Shown: positions 1 through 5,967, counted from the stretch's first letter. The stretch is 10,188 nt of DNA from Promethearchaeota archaeon (GCA_004524385.1 SDNM01000030.1:1-10188); one strand, 5' to 3'. Translations and numbers: made by a program. The notes: generated by a model from the sequence alone, not told the origin.

Positions 1-365
1 GCCCTTGTTAAATAATCAAAAACTTCTTCTTTTTGAGATAATTTAACATAATCTACATACTCCTGAATAAAACCCATGATAACTGTTCTTATCAAAATCC
101 TTACAAATTCGTTTAACGAGCCTCCTGTAATCTCAATAGTTTTTTGAATATAATCATATGTAGAGTTCATGAACTCCTGAATATCTCTAAACATAGAGAA
201 AGGTATAAGAAATGCTTTAATTTTTTCTAAGATTGTAATTTTATCTTCGATCGAAATAGATAAAGCATATAAAATCATTTTTAATTTAAACCTTTCATTA
301 GGAATTGATAAAAATTCCTGTACTATACGCAAATTATATCCCAAGGAACTATATAAATCATCCAT
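1..365 (-). CDS. Unrecognised protein, N-terminal 121 residues (C-terminus lies beyond the window)
   Basis: A reading frame opens at an ATG on the minus strand and stays free of stops to the window edge, giving 121 residues beginning MDDLYSSLGYNLRIVQEFL. I do not recognise the family. The chain is rich in Ile, Leu, Phe, Lys and Glu and looks alpha-helical. It has no cysteine motif, no signal peptide and no clear membrane segment in the visible part, and helices such as IEDKITILEKIKAFLIPF look amphipathic. The frame uses ordinary AT-rich codons like its neighbours. An A+T-rich stretch about 20-30 bases upstream could be a TATA box, so the gene may be transcribed on its own, away from the aEF-1beta operon 400 bases upstream. 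The stop-free length and protein-like composition support a real gene; its function is unknown. Confidence 0.62.
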   Translation of the reverse strand, partial: MDDLYSSLGYNLRIVQEFLSIPNERFKLKMILYALSISIEDKITILEKIKAFLIPFSMFRDIQEFMNSTYDYIQKTIEITGGSLNEFVRILIRTVIMGFIQEYVDYVKLSQKEEVFDYLTR

Positions 366-765
366 TTTTGTTAATAACCAATTTTAGTTTAAAAATGAAA
401 AAATAAAATGTCCTTCTCTTAATCCATATTATTAGTCGATGTCAGCAGAAGACTAATTGATTTAAAAATAAAATTTCGTCAAGAGCAAGTAATTCAAAGT
501 TATAATCCCAATACCTATATATCCAAAGACTATAATACAAATACAGTATATTTAAACTTTTCTATTTTTTCATAGGACAAAAAGGAAAACTGATTCTATA
601 GCTATAAAGAGAATTTATGCATAATACTACAACTAAAATTCGCCTATATTACTGCTACTGCTAATTTTAATTATAAATTATCAATCTTCTTAACCTATTT
701 TTTTTAAACTCAATTATATTTTTAAGAAGACTAATAATAAAATCATAAATATAAGTAGAATTACT
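366..765. other. 400-base gene-free A+T-rich intergenic region
   Basis: I see no credible reading frame or tRNA here. The region must hold the promoter of the minus-strand gene to its left and the transcript end of aEF-1beta to its right. The only structured element is an inverted repeat, ATTAGTC at 431-437 and GACTAAT at 451-457, around a 13-base loop. The 11-mer AGAAGACTAAT at 447-457, which includes the right arm, occurs again at 725-735, just past the aEF-1beta stop codon. A run of T at 698-705 is A-rich on the minus strand, so it does not look like a classic terminator for aEF-1beta. Confidence 0.5.
431..457. repeat. 7-base inverted repeat with 13-base loop
   Basis: ATTAGTC (431-437) and GACTAAT (451-457) are perfect inverted copies. 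The hairpin has little G+C in its stem and is not followed by a clear run of T on either strand, so a terminator role is not shown. It may be chance in such A+T-rich DNA. Confidence 0.3.
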
Positions 766-1035
766 TTACGCTTTTGAAAAAGCGATTCCTTCTATTCCTT
801 GGATACCCTCAACTTGACCAAAGAGTTCTTCTACTTTGTCGGTACCGCCCCATTCCTCAGGATATCGCACCTGAACTCTCGCTTTTTTCAAGCCGAAGGC
901 CACCGGCATCACATCATATTTAATAATTGCACAAGTATCAGGTAATACACCTTTCAACTTACCAACAAATTTCTCAAAATCAAGATCAACCTCTTCAGGA
1001 ACAACATCAATTAATGCGATATATTCTCTTCCCAT
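766..1035 (-). CDS. ef1b: Translation elongation factor aEF-1beta (guanine nucleotide exchange factor of EF-1alpha)
   Basis: This 89-residue protein has the usual size of archaeal EF-1beta, a single ferredoxin-like alpha-beta domain equal to the C-terminal exchange domain of eukaryotic eEF1B-alpha. It promotes GDP release from aEF-1alpha so that the factor can carry another aminoacyl-tRNA to the ribosome in the cytoplasm. Family hallmarks visible are the early acidic strand (ALIDVVPEEVDLDFEKF), the central segment MPVAFGLKKARVQVRYPEE, and the end VEGIQGIEGIAFSKA, which corresponds to the conserved EV..I..V.......R end of the family. The start is an ATG preceded by the Shine-Dalgarno-like GAGAGG (about 1043-1048). 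The gene lies 20 bases behind the zinc-ribbon gene, an arrangement found in many archaea, so the two are very probably one transcript. The stop is TAA. Identification is firm. Confidence 0.95.
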   Translation of the reverse strand: MGREYIALIDVVPEEVDLDFEKFVGKLKGVLPDTCAIIKYDVMPVAFGLKKARVQVRYPEEWGGTDKVEELFGQVEGIQGIEGIAFSKA

Positions 1036-1040
1036 AATCT

Positions 1041-1048
1041 AACCTCTC
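1041..1048 (-). promoter_or_regulatory. Shine-Dalgarno sequence of the aEF-1beta gene
   Basis: On the minus strand GAGAGGTT precedes the ATG at 1035 by about five bases, in the 20-base gap after the zinc-ribbon gene. It supports internal initiation within an operon and fixes the aEF-1beta start. Confidence 0.6.
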
Positions 1049-1055
1049 ACTGATA

Positions 1056-1229
1056 TTAGGGACCCTCAAAATCGCATTTAAGACATCTATATGTCTTTCC
1101 CATCGCTCTACATCTTTCGCATCGCCATATTGTTACATCTCCACATTGAGGACACGGAAAATGGACGGCAGCTTCGTAAGGCGCTATGGCTCGACCACAA
1201 CAGAAGCACGTATTTTTTTTTAAAGACAT
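1056..1229 (-). CDS. Small zinc-ribbon protein of the archaeal HVO_2753/COG2888 type, predicted role in translation
   Basis: A 57-residue protein beginning MSLKKNTCFCCGRAIAPYE. It carries four cysteine pairs in the order CFCCG (residues 8-12), CPQCG (26-30), CERC (37-40) and CLKC (49-52), enough for two zinc sites. This order and length match the archaeal zinc-ribbon RNA-binding family COG2888, including the halobacterial zinc-finger protein HVO_2753. In many archaea that family is encoded just before aEF-1beta, as here. Its exact job is not settled; the genomic link points to translation. A TATA-like box lies about 20 bases before the ATG, so this is the first gene of the operon and probably leaderless. 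The stop is TAA. The gene is short but the cysteine pattern makes it secure. Confidence 0.9.
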   Translation of the reverse strand: MSLKKNTCFCCGRAIAPYEAAVHFPCPQCGDVTIWRCERCRAMGKTYRCLKCDFEGP

Positions 1230-1245
1230 ATAGAACCGATATAAT

Positions 1246-1257
1246 AATTTATAAATA
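1246..1257 (-). promoter_or_regulatory. TATA-like box of the zinc-ribbon/aEF-1beta operon
   Basis: On the minus strand TATTTATAAATT is centred about 23 bases before the ATG at 1229. This is the usual archaeal TATA distance to a start site at or next to the start codon, so a leaderless mRNA is inferred. Confidence 0.5.
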
Positions 1258-1421
1258 GTTAATCTTGAAAAATAAAATCAAAGATAACTTTAATTATTTT
1301 TTATTTTTGATAACTTGTTCTTTCAAAATAGATGTTTTAGGAGTAAGGAAATTAAACTTTAAATTGTTTAACAACATAATTTATTTATTGAATTTAATTT
1401 TGATATTTTAATCTAAATTTT

Positions 1422-1442
1422 AATTTATTTTTAAAATAAATT
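1422..1442 (+). promoter_or_regulatory. A+T-only palindrome, likely core promoter of the 1463-2008 gene
   Basis: AATTTATTTT and AAAATAAATT form a perfect inverted repeat of 10+10 bases around one base. It lies 9-29 bases before the ribosome-binding site at 1450-1455. A TATA box inside it is plausible, but A+T-only palindromes also arise by chance here. Confidence 0.35.
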
Positions 1443-1462
1443 TTGAAAAAGGTGAATGAACA

Positions 1463-1534
1463 ATTCCAGAAAATAAGGTAAAAAAATACTTCTCTTTAAT
1501 TGAGTGTTGGGCTTGGTGCGATATTTGTCAGGAT
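1463..1534 (+). other. Probable N-terminal extension of the next gene from an AUU start
   Basis: The frame of the gene at 1535 is open back to a TGA at 1457-1459. The added 24 codons from ATT 1463 read IPENKVKKYFSLIE followed by CWAWCDICQD. They contain no ATG, GTG or TTG, yet look strongly coding and include a C-x3-C-x2-C cluster. AGGTGA (1450-1455), a six-base match to the archaeal anti-Shine-Dalgarno sequence, ends seven bases before the ATT, an ideal spacing. The ATG at 1535 has only weak matches upstream. An ATG at 1456 and a GTG at 1453 lie in other frames that stop within ten codons. An AUU start (known for bacterial infC) or a small sequence error is inferred. Confidence 0.55.
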
Positions 1535-2008
1535 ATGGTTGCTTTGAGTATTGATAAAAAGGAAATTTATAATGGTCTTGAAATGGGCATTTATACCAAG
1601 GAATTTAAACATTCAAATATATATCCAGATCCAGAAGATCCAGAAGATAATTCTGGAGAAGAGCACACAATTTACGTTTATATCAATGATAAATACGATG
1701 TAACAGGTGTTAAAGCTTTTTTTGGAGATTCGCCTAGTATGGAAGAAATGGAAGCAGCAGCAACAACCACAGGAGAAGTTAGAATCCCTATAGTTGTAAA
1801 AGAAATCCCACCAATGAGCGTTCATTTAGGAATGATGACACAAGATGAGTTTAAAGTGCTTAAAATATGTGATGGTATGAATACTATCGAGCAGGTGGCA
1901 GAAATTGCTGGAAAAACTGTAGATGATATAGAAAAAATGATGGAAAAATTAAAAAAGAAAGGATTAGTTGATATAATAAAAAGGGCATCCTCAAAAAAGG
2001 GATTTTAG
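1535..2008 (+). CDS. Unrecognised protein with winged-helix-like C-terminal domain
   Basis: The coordinates give the first ordinary start (157 residues). An AUU start at 1463 would give 181 and looks more likely, because it adds a CxxC-type motif and has the better ribosome-binding site. The middle contains a very acidic, proline-rich stretch, YPDPEDPEDNSGEEH (residues 30-44), then beta-rich sequence (TIYVYINDKYDVTGVKAFFG). The last 60 residues, TQDEFKVLKICDGMNTIEQV and then EKLKKKGLVDIIKR, have the pattern of a PqqD-like or winged-helix fold with a helix-turn-helix core. I do not recognise a named family. With the extension, the paired cysteines suggest a metal-binding N-terminal knuckle. 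It has its own promoter region and a hairpin terminator, so it is monocistronic. The stop is TAG. Confidence 0.8.
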   Translation: MVALSIDKKEIYNGLEMGIYTKEFKHSNIYPDPEDPEDNSGEEHTIYVYINDKYDVTGVKAFFGDSPSMEEMEAAATTTGEVRIPIVVKEIPPMSVHLGMMTQDEFKVLKICDGMNTIEQVAEIAGKTVDDIEKMMEKLKKKGLVDIIKRASSKKGF

Positions 2009-2012
2009 ATAT

Positions 2013-2050
2013 AAAAAGAAGGGCATGATAAACCTATCATATCTTTTTCT
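2013..2050 (+). terminator. Hairpin terminator after the 1535-2008 gene
   Basis: ATGATA (2025-2030) and TATCAT (2035-2040) form a stem around AACC, and outside it AAAAAGA pairs with TCTTTTT. The stem runs into the T-rich ATCTTTTTCTT, ending about 40 bases after the stop codon. Confidence 0.6.
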
Positions 2051-2116
2051 TAAATCTTAATTTTTAAAGTTATATTAATTTCCGATACCATTTTTTGTAT
2101 ATATTTTTTTTGCATT

Positions 2117-2151
2117 ATAAAAAAGAATTGATTAAGACGAGTGGGTCTTAA
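2117..2151 (-). terminator. Hairpin terminator of the iorA-iorB operon
   Basis: TTAAGAC (2132-2138) and GTCTTAA (2145-2151) form a 7-base stem around a 6-base loop. On the minus strand it is followed by AATTCTTTTTTATAATG, giving the U run of a terminator, about 35 bases beyond the iorB stop. With the plus-strand terminator at 2013-2050 it separates two convergent units. Confidence 0.6.
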
Positions 2152-2185
2152 GTAAATGCTGCTTAATAATTGAATACTACTCTTT

Positions 2186-2704
2186 TTACTTTTTCTTTAT
2201 AATCTTAATACCTTCTTCTAATCCAATTTGCAACGCCTGAATATTATCATCAGGATCTCTAAGCCATTCCTTTATTACTTCCTCATAATGTTCAATCTCA
2301 ATAAACGGAATTTTTCCTGTAGCAATTGCAAAGCCTAACATGATTATATTAACTTGCTGATTACTGTTAAATTTTTCAAGCGATAATTCAGTTGCATTCA
2401 TAAAAAAGACCTCATCAGAATACCCCTTTAATATCTCTTTGATTTTCTCCAAGGATGGATATTCTTCCAAATCAGCCGTAATTAAAATTGGCGGAATTGT
2501 GCGCGTGTTAATGACGAATGTCGTTTTATTTGAAGCAAAAATCCCTCGTCTTAACGCTTCTACAGGTTCAAAACATATATATAAATCAGCATCACCATAA
2601 CAGATCAATGGAGATTGAAGATTTTTACGGTCATCTTCAAAAATTTCCTTTTGATATCTAGTATGACTTGAAATTGCTCCTTCTCGCTGAGCGAGCCCAT
2701 GCAT
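2186..2704 (-). CDS. iorB: Indolepyruvate ferredoxin oxidoreductase subunit beta (IorB), C-terminal fragment of 172 residues
   Basis: This frame gives the main part of IorB, the gamma-domain subunit of 2-oxoacid:ferredoxin oxidoreductases. With IorA it oxidises indolepyruvate and other aryl pyruvates to acyl-CoA and CO2, reducing ferredoxin. Visible family features are the beginning HGLAQREGAISSHTRYQ (usually EVHGMAQRGG..V..HVR), then LYICFEPVEALR, FVINTRTIPPILI and YPSLEKIKEIL. The ATG at 2704 is not a likely true start. No Shine-Dalgarno sequence precedes it, and the first 45 residues of the family, with the glycine-rich motif, sit just upstream in another frame (2730-2867). Joining them across 31 bases gives a protein of normal IorB length, about 217 residues. 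Whether the cell makes the joined product is unknown. The stop is TAA. Confidence 0.88.
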   Translation of the reverse strand: MHGLAQREGAISSHTRYQKEIFEDDRKNLQSPLICYGDADLYICFEPVEALRRGIFASNKTTFVINTRTIPPILITADLEEYPSLEKIKEILKGYSDEVFFMNATELSLEKFNSNQQVNIIMLGFAIATGKIPFIEIEHYEEVIKEWLRDPDDNIQALQIGLEEGIKIIKKK

Positions 2705-2732
2705 TAAATGTATATGCTTGAGTTAAGCTTTA
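2702..2732 (-). other. 31-base insertion that splits iorB and starts with an in-frame UAA
   Basis: The upstream frame reads ...FGSEI and then TAA; the family sequence resumes as HGLAQREG exactly 31 bases later in another frame. Removing 31 bases restores EIHG (or EMHG if the cut slides one to three bases), matching the family's EVHG. Inside is a small hairpin, GCTT-AACTC-AAGC (2716-2728). Outside, AGCGAGC (2749-2755) can pair with GCTCGCT (2690-2696), which would bring the flanks together. I tested the four possible splice registers for the 4-base central helix of an archaeal bulge-helix-bulge intron and none paired. Error, decay, programmed bypass or an atypical intron remain open. Confidence 0.7.
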
Positions 2733-2867
2733 TATTTCACTTCCAAAAGCTCGCTTTATTCCAGCTTTTTGAGCAGCAAATTCTATTAATCTTTTCAAGG
2801 TAATGACGCCTTGTCCAGCAGTTCCGGTTATAACAATATTTACTATATCTGTTTCATTAAATTTCAC
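2730..2867 (-). CDS. iorB: IorB N-terminal fragment (45 residues, Rossmann-like glycine motif)
   Basis: From a GTG start this frame encodes the canonical first part of IorB: DIVNIVITGTAGQGVITLKR, continuing to ...KAGIKRAFGSEI before TAA. The glycine-rich ITGxxGQGVITL motif is the family's N-terminal signature. The GTG overlaps the last 11 bases of iorA. It is preceded by AAAGGAGGT, a near-perfect Shine-Dalgarno sequence, with eight bases of spacing, so translation clearly begins here and is coupled to iorA. The ATG nine bases further on is out of frame and reaches a TAG after four codons. Alone, the fragment lacks most of the subunit and is unlikely to function. It belongs with the fragment at 2186-2704 as one interrupted gene. 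Confidence 0.82.
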   Translation of the reverse strand: MKFNETDIVNIVITGTAGQGVITLKRLIEFAAQKAGIKRAFGSEI

Positions 2868-4827
2868 GGAATGGTACCTCCTTTTCTAAAGCATTGAAGA
2901 TGGATTTATGTATCGCGGCATTGGGACATATTTTGAAGCATACGCCACATTTTATGCATCTATCCTCGTCAATTTGCATGGTTTCTCTTTCGTTGATTAC
3001 GGTCCGGCGTATTGCCGGGCAACTAAGAATTCTTGCACACTCATAGCACATTTGACAATTATAGATTTGATAGACTTCCTCTTTTATTTTTTCTCCTTTC
3101 ACTTCGAGTTCTTTAACCTGGTTCATACGCCATCGATGAGCTTGAAGAGCACATTCCCTTTTAATGATAATTACTTTTAAGCCTTTAATTTTTAGAGCTT
3201 CTTCAATAGTTCGAGTAAGTTTCTTAGGATTATACGAATCCTCGACTCGAAGCCATGGTACACCTATTGCTTTACAAATTTTTTCTATTGAAAATCCTTT
3301 ATTAATTAGAAATCTAAGGACGTCGTCTTGATGACCAGTCATCGCTGTCCATGAATTTTCAAAGATAATTAGGAGTACATTTGAATTATATCCAACAGCT
3401 TCTGCTAACGGTGGCATACCAGTGTGAAAAAATGTGGAATCTCCTATCAATGCTATAATTTGTTGTTCAGTTTTAGTGGACATACCAATAGCCGCACTTA
3501 TCCCTCCGGACATGCAAATGATTAAATCACTACATTCTTGAGGTGGGAAAAATGACATAACATAACATCCAATATCTCCACAAATTACAGTATTTTCTAA
3601 ACTATTTGTTGCTTTTAATATAGAGTAGAGTGTAGCTCGTTCAGGACAACCAGTACAAAAAGTAGGAAATCTGCTAGGGATAATCTCTTTATACGAGTTG
3701 AAATAATCGATAGCTTTTATCATCTGATCTTTTGGTGTTTTATTAAATATCTTTGCTAAACAAGTGGCGACTAATCCAGTAGAAAATTCATTATATTTAG
3801 GGAAAAATTTCTCTCCAATTATTTCTACATTAATTCTTTGATTCTGAGCAATTTCAGCAATTTTCAGTTCTAAAAAGGGTTCTAATTCTTCGATAATAAT
3901 TACTTTTTCAAGGTTTTGTATGAAATTAGTGATTTCTTTGTAGTTTAGGGGGTAAATCATTCCAAGTTTTAGTACTGGCACATCGTTTAATCCTAATTGT
4001 TCAAGAGCTTCCATTGTATAACCAAAAGGCATACCACTAGTTATTATTCCTATTTTATTATCCCCTGAGATAATTTTATTTAATCCTAATTCCGGAATAG
4101 CTGCCCTTAATTTCTCAATTCGTTCATATAATCTAATATGATTATTAATGGCATGAGGAGGCAATGAATTGAATTTTGGAATATTTCTGATAAATTCTCC
4201 TTTTCCCTTACCCTTTTTTAGTGGTTCTAACTCCACAAATCCTCTCGAATGAGCACTTCTAGTTGACATTCGAAAATCAAAAACCAAATCGTATTTTTCT
4301 GAAAGGTCAAAAGCGATTTTAATCCAATCCTTACATTCTTGAGGAGTATGTGGCTCAATAGTAGGAAGGTGAAGCATCCATGCATAAAAACGCTCATTTT
4401 GTTCTTGATGAGATCCTAACGATCCTGGATCAGAACCGATCGAGACGACCATTCCTCCGGGATTGGGTCCATTTAACGCAATTACACTTAAAGCATCACT
4501 AGCTACATTTAATCCCACATGTTTCATTGGATTTAAAGATCTACATCCAGTCCAAGCAGCTCCTGCACATGCTGAAGTTGCTACTGCTTCATTTACCGCC
4601 CAATGATGGACCAAATATTCTTTAAATTCTGGATTTTCTCTTAAGACTTGATGGAAATACTCTCCTATATCACTGGTGGGTGTACCAGGATATTGCGAAA
4701 CATAGGATACGCCCGCCTCGAGACAACCTCTTACAAGGGCCTCGTTTCCAAGCATTAATACTTTTCCTTGCTCATCGAGAAAGCGAGTATCTTTTCTTGG
4801 CAATTTAATCCTCTTCAATAATTTCAA
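2857..4827 (-). CDS. iorA: Indolepyruvate ferredoxin oxidoreductase subunit alpha (IorA)
   Basis: The 656-residue catalytic subunit has the standard domain order. The N-terminal pyrimidine-binding part contains LMLGNEALVRGCLEAGV and YPGTPTSDIGEY, with the conserved glutamate in AVNEAVA. The TPP pyrophosphate-binding part follows (GDIGCYVMSFF, GDSTFFHTGMPPLAEAVGYN, IIFENSWTAMTGHQ). The protein ends with two 4Fe-4S motifs, C591/C594/C597/C603 and C624/C627/C630/C634. With IorB it oxidises indolepyruvate, phenylpyruvate and hydroxyphenylpyruvate during fermentation of aromatic amino acids, handing electrons to ferredoxin. The long frame starts at a TTG (4827). A second TTG at 4803, a few bases behind GAGG, fits both the TATA position and the usual N-terminal length better, and ATG 4755 is a third choice. 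The coding sequence is intact, unlike iorB. The stop is TAA. Confidence 0.95.
   Translation of the reverse strand: MKLLKRIKLPRKDTRFLDEQGKVLMLGNEALVRGCLEAGVSYVSQYPGTPTSDIGEYFHQVLRENPEFKEYLVHHWAVNEAVATSACAGAAWTGCRSLNPMKHVGLNVASDALSVIALNGPNPGGMVVSIGSDPGSLGSHQEQNERFYAWMLHLPTIEPHTPQECKDWIKIAFDLSEKYDLVFDFRMSTRSAHSRGFVELEPLKKGKGKGEFIRNIPKFNSLPPHAINNHIRLYERIEKLRAAIPELGLNKIISGDNKIGIITSGMPFGYTMEALEQLGLNDVPVLKLGMIYPLNYKEITNFIQNLEKVIIIEELEPFLELKIAEIAQNQRINVEIIGEKFFPKYNEFSTGLVATCLAKIFNKTPKDQMIKAIDYFNSYKEIIPSRFPTFCTGCPERATLYSILKATNSLENTVICGDIGCYVMSFFPPQECSDLIICMSGGISAAIGMSTKTEQQIIALIGDSTFFHTGMPPLAEAVGYNSNVLLIIFENSWTAMTGHQDDVLRFLINKGFSIEKICKAIGVPWLRVEDSYNPKKLTRTIEEALKIKGLKVIIIKRECALQAHRWRMNQVKELEVKGEKIKEEVYQIYNCQMCYECARILSCPAIRRTVINERETMQIDEDRCIKCGVCFKICPNAAIHKSIFNALEKEVPFREI
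2874..2884 (-). promoter_or_regulatory. Strong Shine-Dalgarno sequence that decides the iorB GTG start
   Basis: On the minus strand AAAGGAGGT lies inside the 3' end of iorA and eight bases before the GTG at 2867. It marks that GTG, not the ATG at 2704, as the genuine iorB initiation site. Confidence 0.75.
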
Positions 4828-4831
4828 GTTA

Positions 4832-4843
4832 ATTTATAATTTA
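4832..4843 (-). promoter_or_regulatory. TATA-like box of the iorA-iorB operon
   Basis: AAATTATAAATT on the minus strand is the best TATA candidate in the 209-base divergent gap. A start site 25-27 bases further on would fall near 4811-4813, inside the longest iorA frame. This argues for TTG 4803 or a later start over TTG 4827. Confidence 0.4.
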
Positions 4844-4950
4844 AAAGCTAAATTACAAAAAAAATTTATGATTATCTTTTGTAATTAGAGGTTTCAAAAA
4901 TTAGTTTTATGTTAATTAAATCAATAAAAAAAGAATTAGATCAATTTAAA

Positions 4951-4982
4951 AATTAAAGAAAAATAAAGAAAAATAAAGAAAG
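4951..4982. repeat. Short tandem A+T repeat, unit AAATAAAGAA
   Basis: Two exact copies of AAATAAAGAA (4961-4970, 4971-4980) follow a partial copy, in the gap between the divergent iorA and iron-sulphur protein genes. It is a low-complexity run; no function can be read from it. Confidence 0.5.
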
Positions 4983-5007
4983 AATAATATTCATTTTATT
5001 TTATTTA

Positions 5008-5018
5008 CTTTTAAAATA
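5008..5018 (+). promoter_or_regulatory. TATA-like box of the 5037-5897 gene
   Basis: CTTTTAAAATA is centred about 24 bases before the ATG at 5037, and no Shine-Dalgarno sequence lies between. This is consistent with a leaderless transcript. Confidence 0.45.
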
Positions 5019-5036
5019 ATTCCCCGTTCTACTATT

Positions 5037-5897
5037 ATGGAAGAGTTAAAATCAAAAGTAAGAAAAAAAGGACTCGATTTAGGGATGGATTTAGTTGGTT
5101 TTACTGATCTATCTCGTCTTATTAATGCTCCAAAACGATTCCAAGCGACGGACTATTTACCAACAGCAAAATCAGTTATCGTTGTGGGTTGTCACTTTCC
5201 CGAAGGAAGCGTGGAAAATTGGGTAAAATCGCCTTCTTCATATCAGTATTATGGATATGCTCTAATAAACAAAGAATTAGGACGTGCTTGTTTGCATATT
5301 TCTAAATTGGTAGAAAAAGAGGGATATAGATGTTTTCCGATAGTTCCAACAGGACACTCAAAAGATTGGGATCATAAAAAGCAATTAGGAGAATTTTCCC
5401 ATAGACATGCTGCTGTTGCCGCAGGCTTAGGTGAATTTGGGTACAATAGACTTGTTATTACTCCTCAATTTGGTAATCGGATACGATTTTGTTCTATAAT
5501 TACCGACGCACCCTTTGAACCCGATCCTATGTATGATGGACCTGCATTATGCGACCGATGTAAAAAATGTATAAAAGCATGCCCTGGAGATTGTCTTGAT
5601 GAAAGTAAGCTTGTAGAATGTCAAATCGGTGAAAGAAAGTATGAATATACCACTCTTTATCATTTTAAATGTTTTTATCACCTTCTGGGATTAGGACCAA
5701 AAACAGGAGCAGGCATTGATATCAAGGGACCTAAGAAAAAAGGAGAACTTTCACAACTTGGATTTTTAAAACGCTATATAAAAGCTTTTATTCTTCGATT
5801 TCAAAAATATCAGTACATTTCCCGTCAACAAAACGCCGTTGATTGGTTTGAATTCTGTGGACGTTGCTTACATGTATGCAATCGACCATTAAAATAG
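5037..5897 (+). CDS. Iron-sulphur protein related to epoxyqueuosine reductase (QueG/RdhA-like)
   Basis: A 286-residue protein. The segment SHRHAAVAAGLGEFGYNRLV (121-140), followed by GNRIRFCSIITDAPF, corresponds to the QueG segment ..AAxAGLGWxGKN.LL....GS...LG.I.TD.P. A 4Fe-4S motif follows at C172, C175, C178 and C182, then a second cluster region at C274, C277 and C281 whose fourth ligand could be C195 or C212. QueG reduces epoxyqueuosine with cobalamin and two clusters, and the wider family includes reductive dehalogenases. Aligned on AAGLG, the position of the QueG catalytic aspartate (from memory of E. coli QueG) is occupied by Gln117. Archaea make archaeosine, not queuosine, so the substrate is probably different. 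It is transcribed divergently from iorA and monocistronic. The stop is TAG. Fold and clusters are well supported; the reaction is not. Confidence 0.82.
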   Translation: MEELKSKVRKKGLDLGMDLVGFTDLSRLINAPKRFQATDYLPTAKSVIVVGCHFPEGSVENWVKSPSSYQYYGYALINKELGRACLHISKLVEKEGYRCFPIVPTGHSKDWDHKKQLGEFSHRHAAVAAGLGEFGYNRLVITPQFGNRIRFCSIITDAPFEPDPMYDGPALCDRCKKCIKACPGDCLDESKLVECQIGERKYEYTTLYHFKCFYHLLGLGPKTGAGIDIKGPKKKGELSQLGFLKRYIKAFILRFQKYQYISRQQNAVDWFEFCGRCLHVCNRPLK

Positions 5898-5922
5898 CTC
5901 AATTTAATAATTAAAGAAAAAT

Positions 5923-5965
5923 AAAAAAAAATTAAAAAAAAAAATTTTACGCCCGTAAGGGCTTA
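5923..5965 (-). terminator. Hairpin and U-run terminator of the actin gene
   Basis: GCCC (5951-5954) and GGGC (5959-5962) form a tight stem around a 4-base loop directly after the actin stop. On the minus strand it is followed by GTAAAA and a long T run. This is a classic intrinsic terminator shape. It also leaves no room for an obvious selenocysteine element next to the stop. Confidence 0.65.
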
Positions 5966-5967
5966 AT

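Noticed and set aside
1613..1825. Minus-strand frame rich in Cys, Phe and Trp opposite the 1535-2008 gene
   Set aside because: Its composition is the mirror of the acidic, Glu- and Thr-rich coding strand; no ribosome-binding site.
2702..2732. Archaeal bulge-helix-bulge intron in iorB
   Set aside because: In all four registers that restore the protein, the four bases after the 5' cut do not pair with the four bases after the 3' cut, so the canonical motif is absent. Intron kept only as an atypical possibility.
2908..3180. Plus-strand frame of 90 codons opposite iorA
   Set aside because: It lies fully inside the well-conserved iorA C-terminus (iron-sulphur motifs) and its translation has no protein-like motif.
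5923..5965. SECIS element for selenocysteine in actin
   Set aside because: The hairpin after the actin stop is a short GC stem followed by a T run, the form of a terminator; it lacks the length and internal features of a SECIS element.
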